Assembly (NCBI GenBank): GCA_002167215.1
Contig: NHDS01000005.1
Coordinates: 1-34,237 of the forward strand
DNA from: Pelagibacteraceae bacterium TMED65
Lineage (GTDB): Bacteria > Pseudomonadota > Alphaproteobacteria > TMED127
DNA length: 34,237 bases
Direction: 5' to 3'
The position numbers and the translations under genes were made by a program. The notes beneath the pieces are model-generated. The model was given only the letters and a program-made list of their open reading frames with translations. It searched no databases and was not told the DNA's origin. This document shows positions 8,325 through 17,614 of this stretch, one piece after another (position 1 is the first letter of the stretch; the number at the start of each line of letters is the position of its first letter).

Positions 8325-8941
8325 TAATACTTAATAAAATTGCTTAAAACTTTTAAACCACTTGACTGACTTTTTTCAGGATGAAATTGAACCCCAAAAA
8401 TATTATCATCTTGAAAAGCTGCTAAAAATTCGGATCCGTAACTGCTTAAGGCGTAATTCTTGTTATCTTCTAAATTCATCTTATAAGAATGTACAAAATA
8501 AAAGTTATCACTACTGTTTATATCTTTAAATAAAGGGAAATTTTTTGATAAATCGGTAATGTTGTTAAAGCCTACGTGGGGAACTCTTAAAACATTTTCC
8601 TTGTCAAATTCGAATTTTGTTACTTTATTCTGTACAATTTTAAGACCCTTATTGTACCCATCCTCAGTACTAGAATCTCCAAGTAATTGCATGCCTAAGC
8701 ATATACCTAAAATTTTCTTTTTCTTAATTAAAGCTAAGTTTTTTAATTCATCGATTAATTTTAATCTTTTTAAATTGCTCATTGCTTGCTTAAATGAGCC
8801 AACTCCAGGTAGCACAATCATTGAGTAATTTTTAATTTCCTCTGCTTTATCGCTTAGCTTAAAATCAACTCCAAGAAATTTAAATGCATTTACAACAGAA
8901 TTAATATTACCCATTCCGTAATTCACTATTACAACTTTCAT
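8324..8941 (-). CDS. hisH: HisH-like glutamine amidotransferase subunit (trio 1)
   Basis: A class I glutamine amidotransferase of 205 residues. Cys81 lies in GICLGMQLL, and His187 and Glu189 lie in GVQFHPEKS. The N-terminal VVIVNYGMGNINSV and VLPGVGSFKQAM are typical HisH segments. It should generate ammonia for the HisF-like barrel downstream, which delivers it to the amidotransferase upstream. The amidotransferase ends 7 bases before it and HisF overlaps by one base. All catalytic residues look intact. Confidence 0.88.
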   Translation of the reverse strand: MKVVIVNYGMGNINSVVNAFKFLGVDFKLSDKAEEIKNYSMIVLPGVGSFKQAMSNLKRLKLIDELKNLALIKKKKILGICLGMQLLGDSSTEDGYNKGLKIVQNKVTKFEFDKENVLRVPHVGFNNITDLSKNFPLFKDINSSDNFYFVHSYKMNLEDNKNYALSSYGSEFLAAFQDDNIFGVQFHPEKSQSSGLKVLSNFIKY

Positions 8942-8947
8942 TAATAA

Positions 8948-10060
8948 TTAGCGTGGTTCAAATTTAGGTACCCACCTACCATTAATTTTTTTAAAAAGAG
9001 ATTTGTTTACGTGGGTGTCTAAAACATTATGAAATTCATCTTTTTTCATTTCATAATAATCTAAATACTGATCCAAAAATTGTTCTGGGTAACTGTTATC
9101 ATAAATCTTTACTAAATTTAGAGCCTGATCTCTTGTCATTGCGCCTCTTCTGATCTCAATTCCAGCATCTTGCGTTGCTCTTCCAAAGCCAAATTTTAAA
9201 TACATCAAATAAGTATGTAACGCGAATAAGGCTTGATCGTTTTGTGCAAAATTAGTAAATGTACCGACATTTGTTGTTCCGCTTTCTTCAAAGTCATACT
9301 TTTCTTTAGCAAATAAATAGTTTCTATATGAATCCCAGGGCTCGAAGTAACTCCAATGAGTAAGTTTAATATCACTTTCAAATAGTTCCTTTTCATCGAT
9401 TCTAAACCAATATAGTTCTGCTTTACTTAAACCACTTTCTTTGCAGATTTCTTTATAATCACCCTCAAAATAATTCTTTATGATATATTTTGGATCAAAA
9501 AATGGCTTGTGTTTATTTTGAGTTGAACCACCATACTCGATTTCACCGTCCTCAGAGTAAAAGATCAATTTTATTTTGTGGTTAAGAGCAACTCTTATTA
9601 CAGAGGAAAAAATTGAAACTAACCAACCATAGTATGGCGAACCTTTTTTTATAAATCCTAACTTGTTCATTTTTTTCATCGCCTTACTATTTTGAGTAAT
9701 ATGAATATGCTCAAATCCTTGCCTTACAAAATTTATAAGATTTTTCTTCCCTAGATTTAATTCAAGTGGTGGTCTAGAGGTAACAGTTAAAATATTTAAA
9801 TTGTATTTATCTTTTAGTTGATAAGAAACATAAGTGCCATCTTTACCTCCACTTACAGGAACCAAACAATCATAATTCCCTTTCTTGCTTTTTTTAATAT
9901 CATTCAATATTTTAGTAAGTAATTTCTGTCTTTCTAACCAATTAAATTTTTTCTTTTCTTCTGTCCACTGACACGCATTACAATGACCTATTTCATTAAA
10001 AGATATTCTTGGTCTTGTTGACATATTTAAACAGTTTTTACACCAATAGTAGTTAGTCAT
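8948..10060 (-). CDS. N-acetyl sugar amidotransferase (trio 1)
   Basis: A PP-loop amidotransferase of the WbpG/PseA group, 370 residues when started at the ATG at 10060. That start leaves a 4-base gap after the ABC transporter gene and puts the Cys-rich motif (YYWCKNC, then HCNAC) right at the N-terminus, as in relatives. The longer reading from 10102 would add 14 residues overlapping the transporter. The PP-loop reads VPVSGGKDGTY, with Gly where the other copy has Ser. It would convert an N-acetyl group to acetamidino using ammonia from the two following genes. It is clearly diverged from the second copy at 2445-3650, so the two probably act on different sugars or positions. Confidence 0.87.
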   Translation of the reverse strand: MTNYYWCKNCLNMSTRPRISFNEIGHCNACQWTEEKKKFNWLERQKLLTKILNDIKKSKKGNYDCLVPVSGGKDGTYVSYQLKDKYNLNILTVTSRPPLELNLGKKNLINFVRQGFEHIHITQNSKAMKKMNKLGFIKKGSPYYGWLVSIFSSVIRVALNHKIKLIFYSEDGEIEYGGSTQNKHKPFFDPKYIIKNYFEGDYKEICKESGLSKAELYWFRIDEKELFESDIKLTHWSYFEPWDSYRNYLFAKEKYDFEESGTTNVGTFTNFAQNDQALFALHTYLMYLKFGFGRATQDAGIEIRRGAMTRDQALNLVKIYDNSYPEQFLDQYLDYYEMKKDEFHNVLDTHVNKSLFKKINGRWVPKFEPR

Positions 10061-10064
10061 TTTT

Positions 10065-11894
10065 TTAAAATAGATTATCTTTTTCTGTAGTTTTTTTAAC
10101 ATCTATGAGATTTTTGAAATCCTCATTAGATTTTATTAAATTTTCATAATTATCAAAGCCGCTAATAATTCCTCTATGAAGAAAAATAATTTTGTTAAAT
10201 CTTTTAATTACATCATTTTTATGAGCAATCATTATTACCGTAATTTCTTTTCCAAAGTTTTCTAAAAAGGCTAGTATTTCGTTTTCTGTTAAATTATCCA
10301 AAGAATTAGTTGCTTCATCTAAAATCAAAATCTTTGGATCATTGTATAAAGCTCTGGCAATACCCAGTCTTTGTTGTTGTCCTCCTGACAATTTTATTCC
10401 TCTCTCTCCAACTTCTGTATTTTCTTTATGTGGTAATGACTCAACTACTTTTGATAGCTTTGTTTTTTTAATTAATTCTTTTACTTTATTAATATCTATA
10501 TCCTTTTTAGGAATACCAAAGGCTATATTTTCTTTTATTGATCTTTCATTAAAAAAAATAGATTGAGGAACGAAACCCAAAATTTTTTGCCAATTATTAA
10601 GATTTGAAATATTAATTTTTTCATTATCAATTAAAATTTCACCACTACTTGGTTTAAGTAGTCCTAAAATTATATTAATTAAAGTTGTTTTTCCAGATCC
10701 ACTTAAACCTGTTAACGCTATCTTGTCGCCTCGTTTTATTTCAAAACTTAAATTTTTTACTATTGATAAATTTTTATTATTGTAATCAAAGCTTAAATTA
10801 TTAATTATTATTTTATTAAAATTTGAAAAATTTGTATTATTTCTAAGTTTTAAATCTTTTAAATCTTCATTTTGAATAGATTTTTTTAAATCTTCAGATA
10901 TTTGGTCAAGGGCAGGTATATGATTTTTAATTATAGTAAGATGATAATAAATTTGTTGAAATGCAGGAATTATTTTATAAGAGCATATAATAAATATTGA
11001 TAAGCTAATTATAATTTCATTGAATGTTAAATTTAAACTCCTGCTTAAAAATAAAATGATCAATACAGTAAATACAAAAAAGAATAATTCGATTAAATAT
11101 CTTGGAAATTTTCCGATTATATCTCTATTAACTTCGATTTGCACTAATTTAGCAAAAAGTTGATCATAAATATTTTTAAAAAAATCGAACTTGTTCAAGA
11201 TTTTTACTTCTTTAATGCCATTTAATCCTTCTTGTAAAATTGAATATTTTTTTTCGGTAATTACACTTTCTGTTTTTCCCAAATTACCCATCTTATGTCT
11301 AAATAATCTAAAAAAAATCATGTAAGAAGTTAAAATTAGAAAAATAGAAATAACCGCGACTAATGGTTGATATATTATCAAGCCAGTAAGTAACGGAAGA
11401 AGAAAAATTATTTTTGATATTATAACAAGCGAGGGTTCTAGTACAAAATTAGATACTCTTCTCACAAGTTCAAAAATATTATTCATAAGTTGCGATGAGG
11501 AAGAATTAATATGGAATAAATAATTTTTCCTCAAATAATATCTGAAAAGGCTGCTCTCCATTTCTCCTCCGGTTGTTAAAGAAAGCTTAGATGTAAAATA
11601 AATAGTAGCCAAAACAAAAATACTATTGAGTGCAATTGTAAATATTAAAATATAGCTAAATGTTTCTAAATTTAAAAAATCTGTATTCAAATTTAAAATA
11701 TTTGCAAATCTTTCAATTATACTTACGCCTGAACTAAAACCTTCAGATCCCAAAATCGAAACAAACTCAATTAAAAAAACTATTGTAGTTATTTCAATTA
11801 AACTTGAAAATACCATCAAAAACAAAAGTATTGAAAGCCTAGTTTTTTGCTTTTTATTTAGGATATCAAATAAGAAATTTATTTTTTTTATCAC
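10065..11894 (-). CDS. ABC exporter/flippase with fused membrane and ATPase domains
   Basis: A half-size ABC exporter of 609 residues. Residues 1 to about 320 carry six likely membrane spans. The ATPase domain follows, with Walker A GLSGSGKTT at 396-404, signature LSGGQQQRL at 502-510, Walker B ILILDE at 522-527 and the H-loop histidine at 558. It resembles MsbA and particularly PglK-like flippases that move lipid-linked oligosaccharides across the inner membrane, so it likely exports the glycan or its lipid-linked repeat unit. No Wzx, Wzy or Wzm/Wzt gene is visible in the window, making this the only visible candidate for the export step. It begins 9 bases after the KdsB-like gene. Confidence 0.9.
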   Translation of the reverse strand: MIKKINFLFDILNKKQKTRLSILLFLMVFSSLIEITTIVFLIEFVSILGSEGFSSGVSIIERFANILNLNTDFLNLETFSYILIFTIALNSIFVLATIYFTSKLSLTTGGEMESSLFRYYLRKNYLFHINSSSSQLMNNIFELVRRVSNFVLEPSLVIISKIIFLLPLLTGLIIYQPLVAVISIFLILTSYMIFFRLFRHKMGNLGKTESVITEKKYSILQEGLNGIKEVKILNKFDFFKNIYDQLFAKLVQIEVNRDIIGKFPRYLIELFFFVFTVLIILFLSRSLNLTFNEIIISLSIFIICSYKIIPAFQQIYYHLTIIKNHIPALDQISEDLKKSIQNEDLKDLKLRNNTNFSNFNKIIINNLSFDYNNKNLSIVKNLSFEIKRGDKIALTGLSGSGKTTLINIILGLLKPSSGEILIDNEKINISNLNNWQKILGFVPQSIFFNERSIKENIAFGIPKKDIDINKVKELIKKTKLSKVVESLPHKENTEVGERGIKLSGGQQQRLGIARALYNDPKILILDEATNSLDNLTENEILAFLENFGKEITVIMIAHKNDVIKRFNKIIFLHRGIISGFDNYENLIKSNEDFKNLIDVKKTTEKDNLF

Positions 11895-11903
11895 GAAAAT
11901 TTA

Positions 11904-12626
11904 CTAATTAAAGTACTTTTGTATTTTTTTAAGATCGGCTTTTGTGTCTACAGCGTAAATTTTTGTTTTAAGTTTTACCATTAAAATTTTATACCCTTTT
12001 TCTAAGAATCGTAAAATTTCAATATCTTCTAAATTTTCTAAATAGGTTTTTTTTGTTGAATTAAACTTTAAGAGCTCTTTTTTGTTGAACGCGTATATGC
12101 AAACTTGCTTAAAGTATTTAGCTTTGCTTTTTTTATTTTTAAATCCTGGAATTTGAGAACGTGACATATAAATCAGCTCTTTTTTTTTATTTAAAACTAA
12201 CTTAGGAATATTTATATTTTCAACTCTTTCGTCCTTGTTTAAATCAGTATATCCACAAATCACTTTGTTGAAATTTTTAATTTTAGCTTTAATAATTTTC
12301 TTTATATCTAAAGGGTTTATCAACGGTTCATCGCCTTGAACATTTATATAAATATTTGCTGAAATTTTTCTAGCTACTTCTGCAACTCTATCCGTTCCCG
12401 TTAAACATTTTTTTGAAGTCATTAAAGATTTATATCCATTATCTTTAACTAATTTATGAATTTGCTCATTGTCTGTCGCCACTATTAGTCCAACTTGTTT
12501 TCCAATAATTTTTTTACATTTTTCAATAACCCTCAGAATTAACTCTTTTCCTTTTATTTTCTTCAAGGGTTTTCCAGGTAATCTAGAGGATTTGTACCTA
12601 GCTGGTATTATTATTAAAACCTTCAT
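11904..12626 (-). CDS. kdsB: KdsB-like CMP-ulosonate cytidylyltransferase
   Basis: This 240-residue protein matches 3-deoxy-manno-octulosonate cytidylyltransferase in length and motifs: IIIPARYKSSRLPGKPL at the N-terminus, LTGTDRVAE near residue 80, INVQGDEPLI near 95-104, and a C-terminal YAVDTKADL. KdsB-type enzymes couple CTP to a 2-keto-3-deoxy sugar acid to form the CMP-activated donor. It directly follows an aldolase-fusion gene with no spacer, which suggests it activates the product of that enzyme and is not necessarily the housekeeping Kdo enzyme. Confidence 0.85.
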   Translation of the reverse strand: MKVLIIIPARYKSSRLPGKPLKKIKGKELILRVIEKCKKIIGKQVGLIVATDNEQIHKLVKDNGYKSLMTSKKCLTGTDRVAEVARKISANIYINVQGDEPLINPLDIKKIIKAKIKNFNKVICGYTDLNKDERVENINIPKLVLNKKKELIYMSRSQIPGFKNKKSKAKYFKQVCIYAFNKKELLKFNSTKKTYLENLEDIEILRFLEKGYKILMVKLKTKIYAVDTKADLKKIQKYFN

Positions 12627-14237
12627 TTATATTTTAAATAGTGGAATTTTATAATTTGTACTTGTTAAGGTTTTAATCTTTGGATTTTTATTATATCTAG
12701 AGATTATTTTCTTTAATAAAAAATTAGTTTCATCGGTTGAAGGATCATTTTTTTTATAACCATCAAATCCTGCCAAATATATTGCTTTCGCTTGGCCAGA
12801 AATAGCTACTGAAATAGCATAAATTATCGCTAGTGGACTTGGAATATTGCAATAATTTTTATTAATTAATAATTTTTTTTTATTGTTAAGCCTTAAACCA
12901 AAGTCAAAAATAAATTTATTTTCAATATTAAATAGATTTTTAAGCTTGATCGGCATCATTGATAGCGGCATTACCATATTTACTCTAGATTTATTATGAA
13001 GATTGACGTCAGAAATTATTCTATGAGGATGGCAAATTGCTCTTAAATTAATCAAATTTTCAGATATTCCTAAACTTGTATTAACACTAATAACGAACAA
13101 ATTATTTTTGAAGATGAATTTTTCTATTTTTTCTTTATTTCTTTCAACTGATTTACCAGGTCCAATTATTAAAATCTTTTTAAGTTTAAGATCTTTAGCT
13201 GGTAACCATTCACCTTTTCCTTTACTCAAATATGTAGCATTTGGAAAAAATAGTTTATTAATGTTATATTTTGTGCTCTCTATATTTTTTAAATTATTGA
13301 TGATTTGTAAGTAATTTTCTTTTTTATAACGTTTATCAGACAACATTTCTTGAATGTAAGTAGGATGAATTTTATATTTAGCTGCTAGAGCATAGTATTT
13401 ATTGCTTCCCCATTTAAAATTTTTATGAAGGTCTATAAAATACTTATTTTTAATCTTGTTTATAAGTTGTAAGTCTCTTGGATGATAAGATTTTATTATT
13501 TCTTCAGTTTTCAAATTACCAGGCCCTCTTCCCATACCTAAAATAGTACAATCTATCCATTTAAAATGATTATTGATTGCGAAAATTGAATTTTTTAATG
13601 CTAAATTTAGATTATTATGCGCGTGTAAACCTAAATCACCTTTCCAATAAGTTTTAAATTTAGTTATTATTTTGCTAAATTCTTTTATCTTCAAACTCCC
13701 TAAACTATCTGCAAGATATATTGCTCTTATTTTTTTAGTTTTTAAAAATTTACAAATTTTTGAAATATTAATATCTTCAATTTCAGAAATTTGCATTATA
13801 TTCACAAATACATCTATATTTTCTATTTCAAGCCAATTAAAACACTCTTTCAGCTGAAAAACTTCGTTGAAATGGCATGCAAACCTTACAAATTTAATTT
13901 TAGAATTTCTTTTTGGAAATAATTTTTTTAAATACTTAAGTGAATTTTCTTTATTATTTATAAGTTCACTAGCGTTTATCATTACTCCTAAATTTAAATT
14001 TTTTGGAATATTAAGAGAGTTTACTAATTTATCATCTGTGTATGCGGTCAATCCCATAAGATAATTTTTTTTCAAAAATCTAAATCCTAGCTCTATGTAA
14101 TTGATGTTTGTTTTACTTATTTCTTTAATATAAAATTTAATAAGGCTTAAAGAAAAATCCCAGTTATTGTAATAACCACCGTCTCTTAATGTGCAATCAA
14201 GAAGATTAAATCTATTTTTAAAACTCTTCAATTTCAT
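12627..14237 (-). CDS. DRE-TIM aldolase fused to a C-terminal DUF115-like domain
   Basis: Residues 1 to about 290 are a DRE-TIM metallolyase of the 4-hydroxy-2-oxovalerate aldolase/HMG-CoA lyase type: LLDCTLRDGGYYNNW at the start, a GLHAHNN metal-binding motif and GMGRGPGNLKTEEI. The remaining part starts with ILIIGPGKSVERN, a Rossmann-like loop, and contains AIYLAGFDGYKKND, reminiscent of DUF115/MptE-like domains. Total length is about 536 residues, far longer than a plain aldolase. The ATG at 14237 is preferred; a TTG at 14249 would add four residues. Paired with the adjacent KdsB-like gene, it may join or cleave a pyruvate-derived unit to build a 2-keto sugar acid, which is inference. Function of the C-terminal half is unknown. 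Confidence 0.72.
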   Translation of the reverse strand: MKLKSFKNRFNLLDCTLRDGGYYNNWDFSLSLIKFYIKEISKTNINYIELGFRFLKKNYLMGLTAYTDDKLVNSLNIPKNLNLGVMINASELINNKENSLKYLKKLFPKRNSKIKFVRFACHFNEVFQLKECFNWLEIENIDVFVNIMQISEIEDINISKICKFLKTKKIRAIYLADSLGSLKIKEFSKIITKFKTYWKGDLGLHAHNNLNLALKNSIFAINNHFKWIDCTILGMGRGPGNLKTEEIIKSYHPRDLQLINKIKNKYFIDLHKNFKWGSNKYYALAAKYKIHPTYIQEMLSDKRYKKENYLQIINNLKNIESTKYNINKLFFPNATYLSKGKGEWLPAKDLKLKKILIIGPGKSVERNKEKIEKFIFKNNLFVISVNTSLGISENLINLRAICHPHRIISDVNLHNKSRVNMVMPLSMMPIKLKNLFNIENKFIFDFGLRLNNKKKLLINKNYCNIPSPLAIIYAISVAISGQAKAIYLAGFDGYKKNDPSTDETNFLLKKIISRYNKNPKIKTLTSTNYKIPLFKI

Positions 14238-14269
14238 CGAAGATACCAATCAAGTATTAACAAAAAAAA

Positions 14270-15052
14270 TTATAACTCCCCTTTTTTTCTCATTTCTTCT
14301 CTGATTTTTGTAGCTGAGATTTTTTGAGTCTCTTCGTCAAGAATTATTTCCTCAATCTTGTAACCAACTCCTCTTCCGTAACATATGTTGGTTATATTAG
14401 GCACTAAAGAAATTTTTATTCTATCTTTATAATCCTTTAAAGCTAACTCAATTTTTTTTTTAACCTCTTCAAAATTGAAAGGATTGTCTCTAACTCCTTT
14501 TACATCACGCACCATAATATTTACTTGACCTGTCTTTCTAAATATTTCTATAAAAAGTTTATGATGACCTTCATGCCAGGGTTGCCATCTTCCAAGCATC
14601 TGAGCTGTTGGTTTTTTATTATCCCATTGATACTTATCAATTTGATCGGCAATCAAAAATTTGTAAAGATCTGCGTTCTTTTCTTTTACTATGAAATTAA
14701 CCTCATTTTCTTTAGGCTCTTCAAACATTTTATTTGTGTCTTCGTACTTGCTTTTTGAAATTGTGTTCATCCAAATTATATAATCTGCTTTGAAGTTTTC
14801 TCTAGTTTTTCTAGTTGGGCATATAAAGTCTGCGATAACATGTTTCCCGCTTGCTAGTGCTTCTTGGGAAAGCTTATTCATCCTGTCTGCCTGCCTTACT
14901 CTTCCTGCCAAACTAAAATCCCAATCGTTAGCCTCTTTTCTAATTTTGTCTGCATTTAACCATACAGCACCTAGTACTTGAGCCAATCTTTCACTTAAAT
15001 AACTTTTACCGGAGCCTGGGAAGCCCATCGTTAAAATTTTTTTTTTGGTCAT
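14270..15052 (-). CDS. APS-kinase-like P-loop kinase fused to a nucleotidylyltransferase
   Basis: The first ~125 residues look like an adenylylsulfate-kinase-type domain: P-loop GFPGSGKS at 10-17, NADKIR at 33-38 (compare DGDNVR) and ADFICPTRKTR near 74-84. Residues ~148-260 are a compact nucleotidylyltransferase with the HEGH motif at 160-163 and ISATKIR at 245-251. A full ATP sulfurylase is far larger, so this is not a standard PAPS synthetase. A fused kinase plus cytidylyl- or adenylyltransferase acting on a small alcohol or sugar is more likely. The codons appear less A/T-saturated than neighbours by eye. A 20-base gap to the gene before and after its operon mates suggests co-transcription. 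Confidence 0.75.
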   Translation of the reverse strand: MTKKKILTMGFPGSGKSYLSERLAQVLGAVWLNADKIRKEANDWDFSLAGRVRQADRMNKLSQEALASGKHVIADFICPTRKTRENFKADYIIWMNTISKSKYEDTNKMFEEPKENEVNFIVKEKNADLYKFLIADQIDKYQWDNKKPTAQMLGRWQPWHEGHHKLFIEIFRKTGQVNIMVRDVKGVRDNPFNFEEVKKKIELALKDYKDRIKISLVPNITNICYGRGVGYKIEEIILDEETQKISATKIREEMRKKGEL

Positions 15053-15109
15053 GAAATTACAATCTTTTGATATAACTTTTTATAAATAATATCAATGTTT
15101 ATTGGATGT

Positions 15110-16315
15110 TTAATTAACTGCCTTAGACTCTGATAAACTAATTAATCTTTTTCTTAGTTTTTGCTCAAACTTATTGGGTGCTTCCATAATATAGTTTTTA
15201 TCTTTTCCTAAAAGCTTAAAGTATTTTTTTTTTGGCATTTTATATAAATCTAAAAATTTTTTTTCAAATTTATCAAATGAATGTTTGTTAAAATATAAAT
15301 GCTTTTTGATAGGAAAGTCTAAGTCTCTATGGCCAGATAAATTACAAGCTAAAACTTTACAGTTTAAACCTACTGCCTCACGCAATAAAGTTGAATTAGT
15401 TGCAACAACTATTTTACTTTGAAGTGCAAGATAATAACTTGAAAGTTCTTTAGGCCTTGGAATCAAATTGAAATTTAAATTTTTTAAATAAAAATTATAA
15501 AACGATAATTCTTTTGATCTACCTGGTGAGTTTTTTGGATATTTTCCTGCGATGATTACTTTTAAATTATTATTATAGGCAACTTTATAAACAAACTTTG
15601 CGAGTTTTCCGTAAGAAAAACCTGCTTTTTTAACATGGTCTAAATCATCTATGGATTGAAAATCTCTATTGAAATCTCTATGAATTTTATAATTTTTATT
15701 AGGAATTTGTATATCGCCCTCACTAATCAGGCAAACGTCATATAATTTTTTTTTGATATTAATTTTGCCTTTTTTTATATTTGATAAAACAATTGATGAC
15801 TTAAGTGAACCAGAAATAAAATATTTCTTTACAGAAATTTTTTTCTTTTTGAAGTAATTTAGATCATATTTTGAGAGACAATGAAACTCAGGTATATATT
15901 TTTTTTTGGTAAACTTATATGGCAAATATTTTATTTCACTTGTTGCTTGTTGAATTGCAATAAATCTAATATCTCTCTCAAGAACTTTTGACACTAAATA
16001 AAAATCTTGTGAATTATCAATATGTGTAACTACTACTTTAGAATGAAATTTTTTTATTAAAATTATCAAATAATTAATTTTAAGACTTCTCCTAAAGAAA
16101 TTTTTTAAAATATAACTTATAATATCAAATGAGATATAAATTTTTTCAATTTTTTTAAGTCTAGTGGATATTATACCTACACTATCTTTTAATAAAAGCC
16201 CTCTGAGACAAGGACTTTCACAATCAAAAATCAAAATTTTTTTTGGATCGGGATTTTTAAATATTTTTTTAGTAAGAAATAAAAACTTTAATAAAAAGAA
16301 AATTTTTCTTATCAT
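15110..16315 (-). CDS. GT-B-like surface carbohydrate protein
   Basis: This 401-residue protein has no clear catalytic signature, but its layout resembles GT-B-type surface carbohydrate biosynthesis proteins. An N-terminal Rossmann half carries KKILIFDCESP, a hinge lies near residue 170 (KYFISGSLKSS), and a C-terminal half has LKVIIAGKYPKNSPGR followed by SSYYLALQSKIVVATNSTLLREAVG, a donor-site-like Ser/Thr loop plus helix. The same arrangement appears in the incomplete gene at 1-979. It is probably a transferase building the glycan. Donor and acceptor are unknown. Confidence 0.55.
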   Translation of the reverse strand: MIRKIFFLLKFLFLTKKIFKNPDPKKILIFDCESPCLRGLLLKDSVGIISTRLKKIEKIYISFDIISYILKNFFRRSLKINYLIILIKKFHSKVVVTHIDNSQDFYLVSKVLERDIRFIAIQQATSEIKYLPYKFTKKKYIPEFHCLSKYDLNYFKKKKISVKKYFISGSLKSSIVLSNIKKGKINIKKKLYDVCLISEGDIQIPNKNYKIHRDFNRDFQSIDDLDHVKKAGFSYGKLAKFVYKVAYNNNLKVIIAGKYPKNSPGRSKELSFYNFYLKNLNFNLIPRPKELSSYYLALQSKIVVATNSTLLREAVGLNCKVLACNLSGHRDLDFPIKKHLYFNKHSFDKFEKKFLDLYKMPKKKYFKLLGKDKNYIMEAPNKFEQKLRKRLISLSESKAVN

Positions 16316-16363
16316 GGTTTTACTAAATATTTAAAATAGTTTATTAATGAAAATATTTAATTA

Positions 16364-17575
16364 TTAATATTTTTTTAAAATATAATAAGAAGTACCCAGT
16401 CCATTGTACCCTTTGAAAAGATACTTAATTTTTTTTTTTATCAATTTATAAGAACAATTTTTATCATTAATTACTTCAAGTAAATTTATTATTTCATCTG
16501 ACATATTTGAAAAGTTATTTAAGGTATTTTTTTTTATATTCTTAAATAAGTATGAGATATCAAAATTAAGTTTCTTTTTAAGATTTTTAAGCTTTTTCAA
16601 ATTTTTATTTGAAGCAAAATTGTTTTTGACTTGTAAAATTTTGTTTATTTCTGTAATTAAATTTTCAATATTTTTACTAATATTTGAATTTTTGATGCCT
16701 GCCAAATGGCTATATACTTTCTCATCTTTGCTATGCGCAAAAATTGATCTTAAACGGTATAAGGATTCTATATTTTTTTTTAAGTGTATATTTTTTAATT
16801 CAAAATTTTTTGTTGCTGAGTCAATTCTAATTGGTAATTCAGCTTTAGGTAAACTTGAGTAGTACTTTAATTTATATTTTTTTATCCAATTATTTAACTT
16901 TATAGTGGATAAGCCGTCATAAGCCTGGTTAACTAAATAATCATTTATTATTCCTCTGTAAGTTCTCATTCCAAACTTTACAGACCTATTAATATGTTCT
17001 GAAAATAATTTTTTAGCATATTCATATACTTTCTTTTCATCATTTTCTGAAAGTTTTCTAATAATGGCTCTATGCAGTAATCTTTGTATTAATCCAGCAT
17101 CTTCAACAAAGCCAAGAATTATATAACCGCCTTTTTTTGTTGAATTAACTAATTTTTTAAATAAACCTTCCTGGTCATAAACATGATTAATCACACCAAA
17201 AGAAATTGAAATATCGAAAAAGTTTTTTTTTACTTTGTAGTCTTCTATGCTTATATTTTTAAAGCTTATATTTTTTAATCCTTTTTTTTTCTTTATAAAG
17301 TTGGCGTATTCAATTGATTTTTTTTGGAAATCAATGCACTCTAATTTACCTCCAAATTTATTTATAACTAGATCTACTTCTCCTGTTCCACACCCTAAAT
17401 CAATAATTTTTTTGTTTTTAAAGAGCTCTGTTGGAAATTTTAAATTTTCAAATAAATTAACATGTAAATTCAAATAATTATTCAAATCTTTATTATTTTT
17501 TATATTAATTTTTGATGGACTTTCTTTTTTAAAATCCTCCATGACTCTATTTGAAAAGATTTTATTTTTTTTCAT
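16364..17575 (-). CDS. Class I SAM methyltransferase with long C-terminal extension
   Basis: Motif I, IIDLGCGTGEVDLV, lies at residues 57-70, followed by LECIDFQKKSIEYA (acidic ribose-binding position), FDISISFGVINHV and a motif III-like GGYIILGF. This is a typical methyltransferase core spanning about residues 50-210. The remaining ~190 residues are lysine- and asparagine-rich, predicted to be mostly helical, and not recognised. The target is unknown; O- or N-methylation of the glycan is the simplest reading of the context. It lies between a radical SAM gene and a GT-B-like gene. Confidence 0.75.
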   Translation of the reverse strand: MKKNKIFSNRVMEDFKKESPSKINIKNNKDLNNYLNLHVNLFENLKFPTELFKNKKIIDLGCGTGEVDLVINKFGGKLECIDFQKKSIEYANFIKKKKGLKNISFKNISIEDYKVKKNFFDISISFGVINHVYDQEGLFKKLVNSTKKGGYIILGFVEDAGLIQRLLHRAIIRKLSENDEKKVYEYAKKLFSEHINRSVKFGMRTYRGIINDYLVNQAYDGLSTIKLNNWIKKYKLKYYSSLPKAELPIRIDSATKNFELKNIHLKKNIESLYRLRSIFAHSKDEKVYSHLAGIKNSNISKNIENLITEINKILQVKNNFASNKNLKKLKNLKKKLNFDISYLFKNIKKNTLNNFSNMSDEIINLLEVINDKNCSYKLIKKKIKYLFKGYNGLGTSYYILKKY

Positions 17576-17614
17576 TTTTAAGATTTGTAAATATTATAAG
17601 TCTCTTAAATAATT

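Noticed and set aside
12627..14237. Aldolase as phosphonomethylmalate synthase in a phosphonate pathway
   Set aside because: No PEP mutase or phosphonopyruvate decarboxylase gene is visible, and the start motif fits the 4-hydroxy-2-oxovalerate aldolase group better.
14270..15052. Standard bifunctional PAPS synthetase
   Set aside because: The second domain is much too short for ATP sulfurylase and carries HEGH/ISATKIR cytidylyltransferase-like motifs.
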